Part shown: positions 61,511 to 64,000 of the stretch, piece after piece | How positions within the stretch are numbered: position 1 is the first letter of the stretch | Layout: every line of letters begins with the position of its first letter | DNA from: Thunnus maccoyii | Lineage: Eukaryota > Chordata > Actinopteri > Scombriformes > Scombridae | DNA: 64,000 nucleotides | NCBI RefSeq assembly: GCF_910596095.1 | Contig: NC_056546.1 | Coordinates: forward strand, 8,121,425-8,185,424 | Direction: 5' to 3' | Notes under the pieces: generated by a model | Databases searched by the model: none | The model's input: the letters and a program-made list of their open reading frames with translations, nothing else | What the model was told of the DNA's origin: nothing | Translations under genes and position numbers: made by a program

Positions 61511-62010
61511 GCAACTTGAAAAAAAAAGAAAAAAAGAATAGCCCACTGTTCATTTATAGTGTTGAAAAAAAGAGGAAACTACACGTGATGGCATAAAACT
61601 GCTGACATCATCATGAGATTTAGATGGATGAAAGCGGGAAAAGCTCAAATCCAAAACAAGTGAACTTCTCTGCAAAAAACCCCCAAACCTACAGTCAGTT
61701 GAAGACTTGAATAAGGGAAACCAGACAAGAAAAATGGGGGGAAACTTCCATTTTTAATTATTCAACTTCAGTGAGTTGATTAGAGGGACTAATTTGGGCC
61801 TGACACATATAACATGTTAATGTTGCGTTGCCTTGCTATTGTCTTTTCTGTTTATTGAAAGAAATCAAAGAAAGTTTTCTCTCTAATTCTTCAAATTGAG
61901 CCATTTTTTTTGCACAGTGTTTGCTTGGAAATGAATTTAGACTGTTTACAAATGAATTAAATTTTAGTTCGGTATCTAGTTAGGGTTCAGGTTGGAAATC
62001 CATAGCCAAA

Positions 62011-62011
<1 letters not shown>

Positions 62012-62044
<33 letters not shown>
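62012..62044. repeat. Poly(A) tract
   Basis: About 33 consecutive A bases. It could be a retrotransposon tail, but no element body is recognisable upstream. Confidence 0.9.
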
Positions 62045-62046
<2 letters not shown>

Positions 62047-63050
62047 GTGTCCATGGGCCATGGGTCACGTGGTCGGTCAGCAGGTCATAGAGTGACGCAG
62101 CTGTTCACAACATAATCAGAAAACGTGTTCGGTTCCGGTGGATAAAGTTTGAAAAGCGGACCTCCGCGACTGGAGTCTGATTTTCTGAATATAAATGAAG
62201 TGCTGTTGAATCCACAACCAGGTTTTAGTGATGTTAAGCAGTTCAATGAGACACTGCCATGTTCTGTAGTATGTTAATCATAGTCTATACTGTGTGGAAA
62301 ACCGTTTCATAGTATCTCATACCAACAACTGCTTGTCCAATTCCCTCCTAAAGTCTGACTTCACACGCAAAAGAAGCGATTTTTTTTATTGTCTAGAAGT
62401 GTTTTAAAAGCAGAACTGTGTGTGTGGCAGATGCAGCATGTTCATTTTCTGATCCAAATGACAATGCTGGTTGTTTTTTGGCTTCTGGCTATTTCCTCAT
62501 CCGCGTAAAACCTGCGTCATCGGTGTATTGTGGCTTTTGACACTTTTACATTCATCACTGAAATTGGAAGTCACAAATATAGCCCCTGGCCCCTAGCCGA
62601 TGTCCATGAGGAGATCACTGACTTGACCGCTAGTGCTGGTGTGCGTAAAAGAGAATCATCGTTTGGAGCAGCACCGGCTGGCTCCTCACACTTAAGGAAG
62701 AAACAATACGGAGAGTGAAAGTGAGTTGGAGAAGAAAGACAGTGTGGGAGGGTGGGAGAGCCCTCCCCCCGCCAAATGTCTCGATGGATCCACTCCTTCA
62801 TAACCCAACTCCTCTCCAGCCTTGTGCAGATGGCCAAAGTGTCCAAACTGGTCTGTGAATCTGCTCAAACGGTCACAGGATGACAAGATGAGAGCAGGTT
62901 AGTTTTCTTTAACACCACATCCACTGATTTGTTTTATTTAGCGCATAGTGAAAGTCAAAGTGTCCAAACACCCTCTGACTCAAGAGCACTTGGCTGCATG
63001 TGAATGTCTGCCGGTCTCCCAGCGCACTCCACGCCTGCGCTGGTGATGCC

Positions 63051-63391
63051 ATGCCGCGAAGTCACACCGGCGACGACAGCGGCGGCACCGGGCTCTGGCT
63101 GAAGACTTCAACGGGACGCCGGGCGCAGGGCTACAGTCTGAAAGATGTGGAGTGCGGGCAGAGGACGATGAACAACGCGGTAAGAGTCGGGGACGGTCTC
63201 CTGTCTCCTGTTGCGGCAGGTGCGGCGGGAGCGGAGAGGAAGCAGGGCGCCCGGCTCAGCCTGCTGGGGAAGCCGCTGACCTACAGCGCGCAGAGCGGCC
63301 GCAGGAACGCGCGTTACCGGCGGCTCCAGAATTACCTCTACAACGTGTTGGAGAGACCGAGGGAATGGGCGTTCGTCTACCACGCTTTTGT
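63051..63391 (+). CDS. kcnq5: KCNQ5 voltage-gated potassium channel, first coding exon (3' partial)
   Basis: ATG at 63051 opens 113 codons plus two bases, ending at the donor GTAAGT at 63392 (phase 2). The start [16 protein letters not shown] and the later LKDVE block match the KCNQ5 N-terminus (human MPRHHAGGEEGG...). [12 protein letters not shown] and [19 protein letters not shown] are the strongly conserved KCNQ sequence just before S1, and the exon stops inside YHAFV at the start of S1, as in the human gene. The poly-Gly/Ala insertions of the mammalian N-terminus are shorter here. KCNQ5 forms slow M-type K+ channels in neurons and smooth muscle. The remaining exons lie beyond the window. 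The exon is very GC-rich compared with the surroundings. Confidence 0.93.
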
Positions 63392-63731
63392 GTAAGTACT
63401 TAAACTTCAGGTATTGTTTAGACACAAGCAACCGAAAACCTTTTTCTGCTTTTTTTCCCCCGTTTGAAGCACATCTTCCCACGTTTTCGTCGCAATAAAC
63501 GTTTAATTTAGATAAGGATAAAGTGAAAACATAAGCTTTTTTTGCAAATATAACAGACTTCAGGTGATACTGGCTACTGTTCTCATGGTGATGATCAGCT
63601 GGGGTCATAGTGCACACACACACACACACCATAGTATCAAACTGATGAAAGTTGTTTGGGGGTGTGATGTGTTTCAGAAAACATTTATTCTTTTACATTA
63701 TCTCTTATTTTCTCACATATGCACCCCACCA

Positions 63732-63785
<54 letters not shown>

Positions 63786-64000
63786 ACAAGAACTTGCAGT
63801 CATGCATAGAGACTTTCTGACTAGATTTCCTTTTCTTTTTCCAAACTTTTGTTATGTTGGTGGTTCAGACCTTTGATTGATTTACTGCCACATCACTGTA
63901 CGTCCACACAAGATTTCTCTTGTCAACTAACCACCTGTTGCTGCCAGACCTAGAATTTACTGATGTTAAACGTGGGTTATACAGTAGTAGGTGTGAAGGT
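63392..64000 (+). other. Start of kcnq5 intron 1
   Basis: Intronic sequence to the window end, holding a (CA)n microsatellite at 63732-63782 and a shorter CA run near 63610-63628. No further exon is present. Confidence 0.8.
63732..63782. repeat. (CA)n microsatellite
   Basis: About 25 CA units in kcnq5 intron 1. Confidence 0.95.

Larger units (their letters stand above)
60342..63050. other. Divergent intergenic region between cnrip1 and kcnq5
   Basis: 2.7 kb between two divergent starts, holding both promoters. It includes a pyrimidine-rich stretch at 60540-60670, an A20 run at 61321-61340, an inverted-repeat element at 61361-61510, and a poly(A) tract at 62012-62044. The 250 bp before kcnq5 is GC-richer. 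No additional gene is seen. Confidence 0.6.

Noticed and set aside
63108-63632. 174-codon open frame on minus strand across kcnq5 exon 1
   Set aside because: It is the antisense of the GC-rich kcnq5 exon plus intron, and it has no family resemblance.
1-64000. CRISPR arrays, bacterial operons, viral genes, rRNA
   Set aside because: None found. The regular repeats are microsatellites and transposon ends, and all real coding sequence is spliced vertebrate exons.

Overview
This is a nuclear genomic window from a teleost fish, most likely a spiny-rayed (percomorph) species. The evidence is spliced vertebrate genes with GT-AG introns, long dinucleotide microsatellites, abundant small hAT/MITE-like repeats, a tRNA-headed SINE, and fragments of L1-like and L2/CR1-like LINEs. 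It is not bacterial: there are no operons, CRISPR arrays or ribosome-binding sites. Nearly all uninterrupted ORFs of 60-200 codons are exon fragments that run into introns, antisense shadows, or translated microsatellites.

Six protein-coding genes can be rebuilt exon by exon, and the splice phases of the five genes other than the partial kcnq5 exon close perfectly to a stop codon. In order: (1) 118-12814, plus strand, the last 19 exons of a large gene I cannot name. It has a cadherin-like beta-sandwich, a TRAF/RING-like Cys/His segment, TPR-like helices and a basic Ala/Lys/Pro linker; 1052 residues lie in the window and the 5' end is outside it. (2) 13224-19133, minus, wdr92 (dnaaf10), 8 exons, 358 aa. 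(3) 19539-23244, plus, pno1, 7 exons, 248 aa. (4) 26151-51887, minus, ppp3r1 (calcineurin B), 6 coding exons, 170 aa, with a roughly 2.4 kb 3'UTR and two introns longer than 10 kb. (5) 55581-60341, minus, cnrip1, 3 exons, 162 aa, with a roughly 2 kb 3'UTR. (6) 63051-63391, plus, the first coding exon of kcnq5, which continues beyond the window.

Layout: the unnamed gene and wdr92 converge tail to tail within about 410 bp. wdr92 and pno1 are head to head across a 405 bp presumptive bidirectional promoter. pno1 and ppp3r1 converge with poly(A) signals about 220 bp apart. ppp3r1 and cnrip1 are tandem on the minus strand, and cnrip1 and kcnq5 diverge. The wdr92-pno1-ppp3r1-cnrip1 block matches the order on human 2p14 as I remember it. 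kcnq5 lies on another chromosome in human (6q13), so its position here marks a synteny boundary.

The genes do not form a pathway. wdr92 is a dynein-arm assembly factor, pno1 acts in 40S ribosome maturation, ppp3r1 is the Ca2+-binding calcineurin subunit, cnrip1 binds the CB1 receptor tail, and kcnq5 is an M-type potassium channel. Introns and intergenic DNA hold about eight relics of one small transposon family with TAGAGCTGCAAC-type ends, two other inverted-repeat elements, a hAT/BED remnant, LINE and SINE pieces, long microsatellites, a strong G-quadruplex motif, and several RFX X-box-like sites. I saw no wholly new biological system. The most novel item is the unnamed multidomain gene at the left end.
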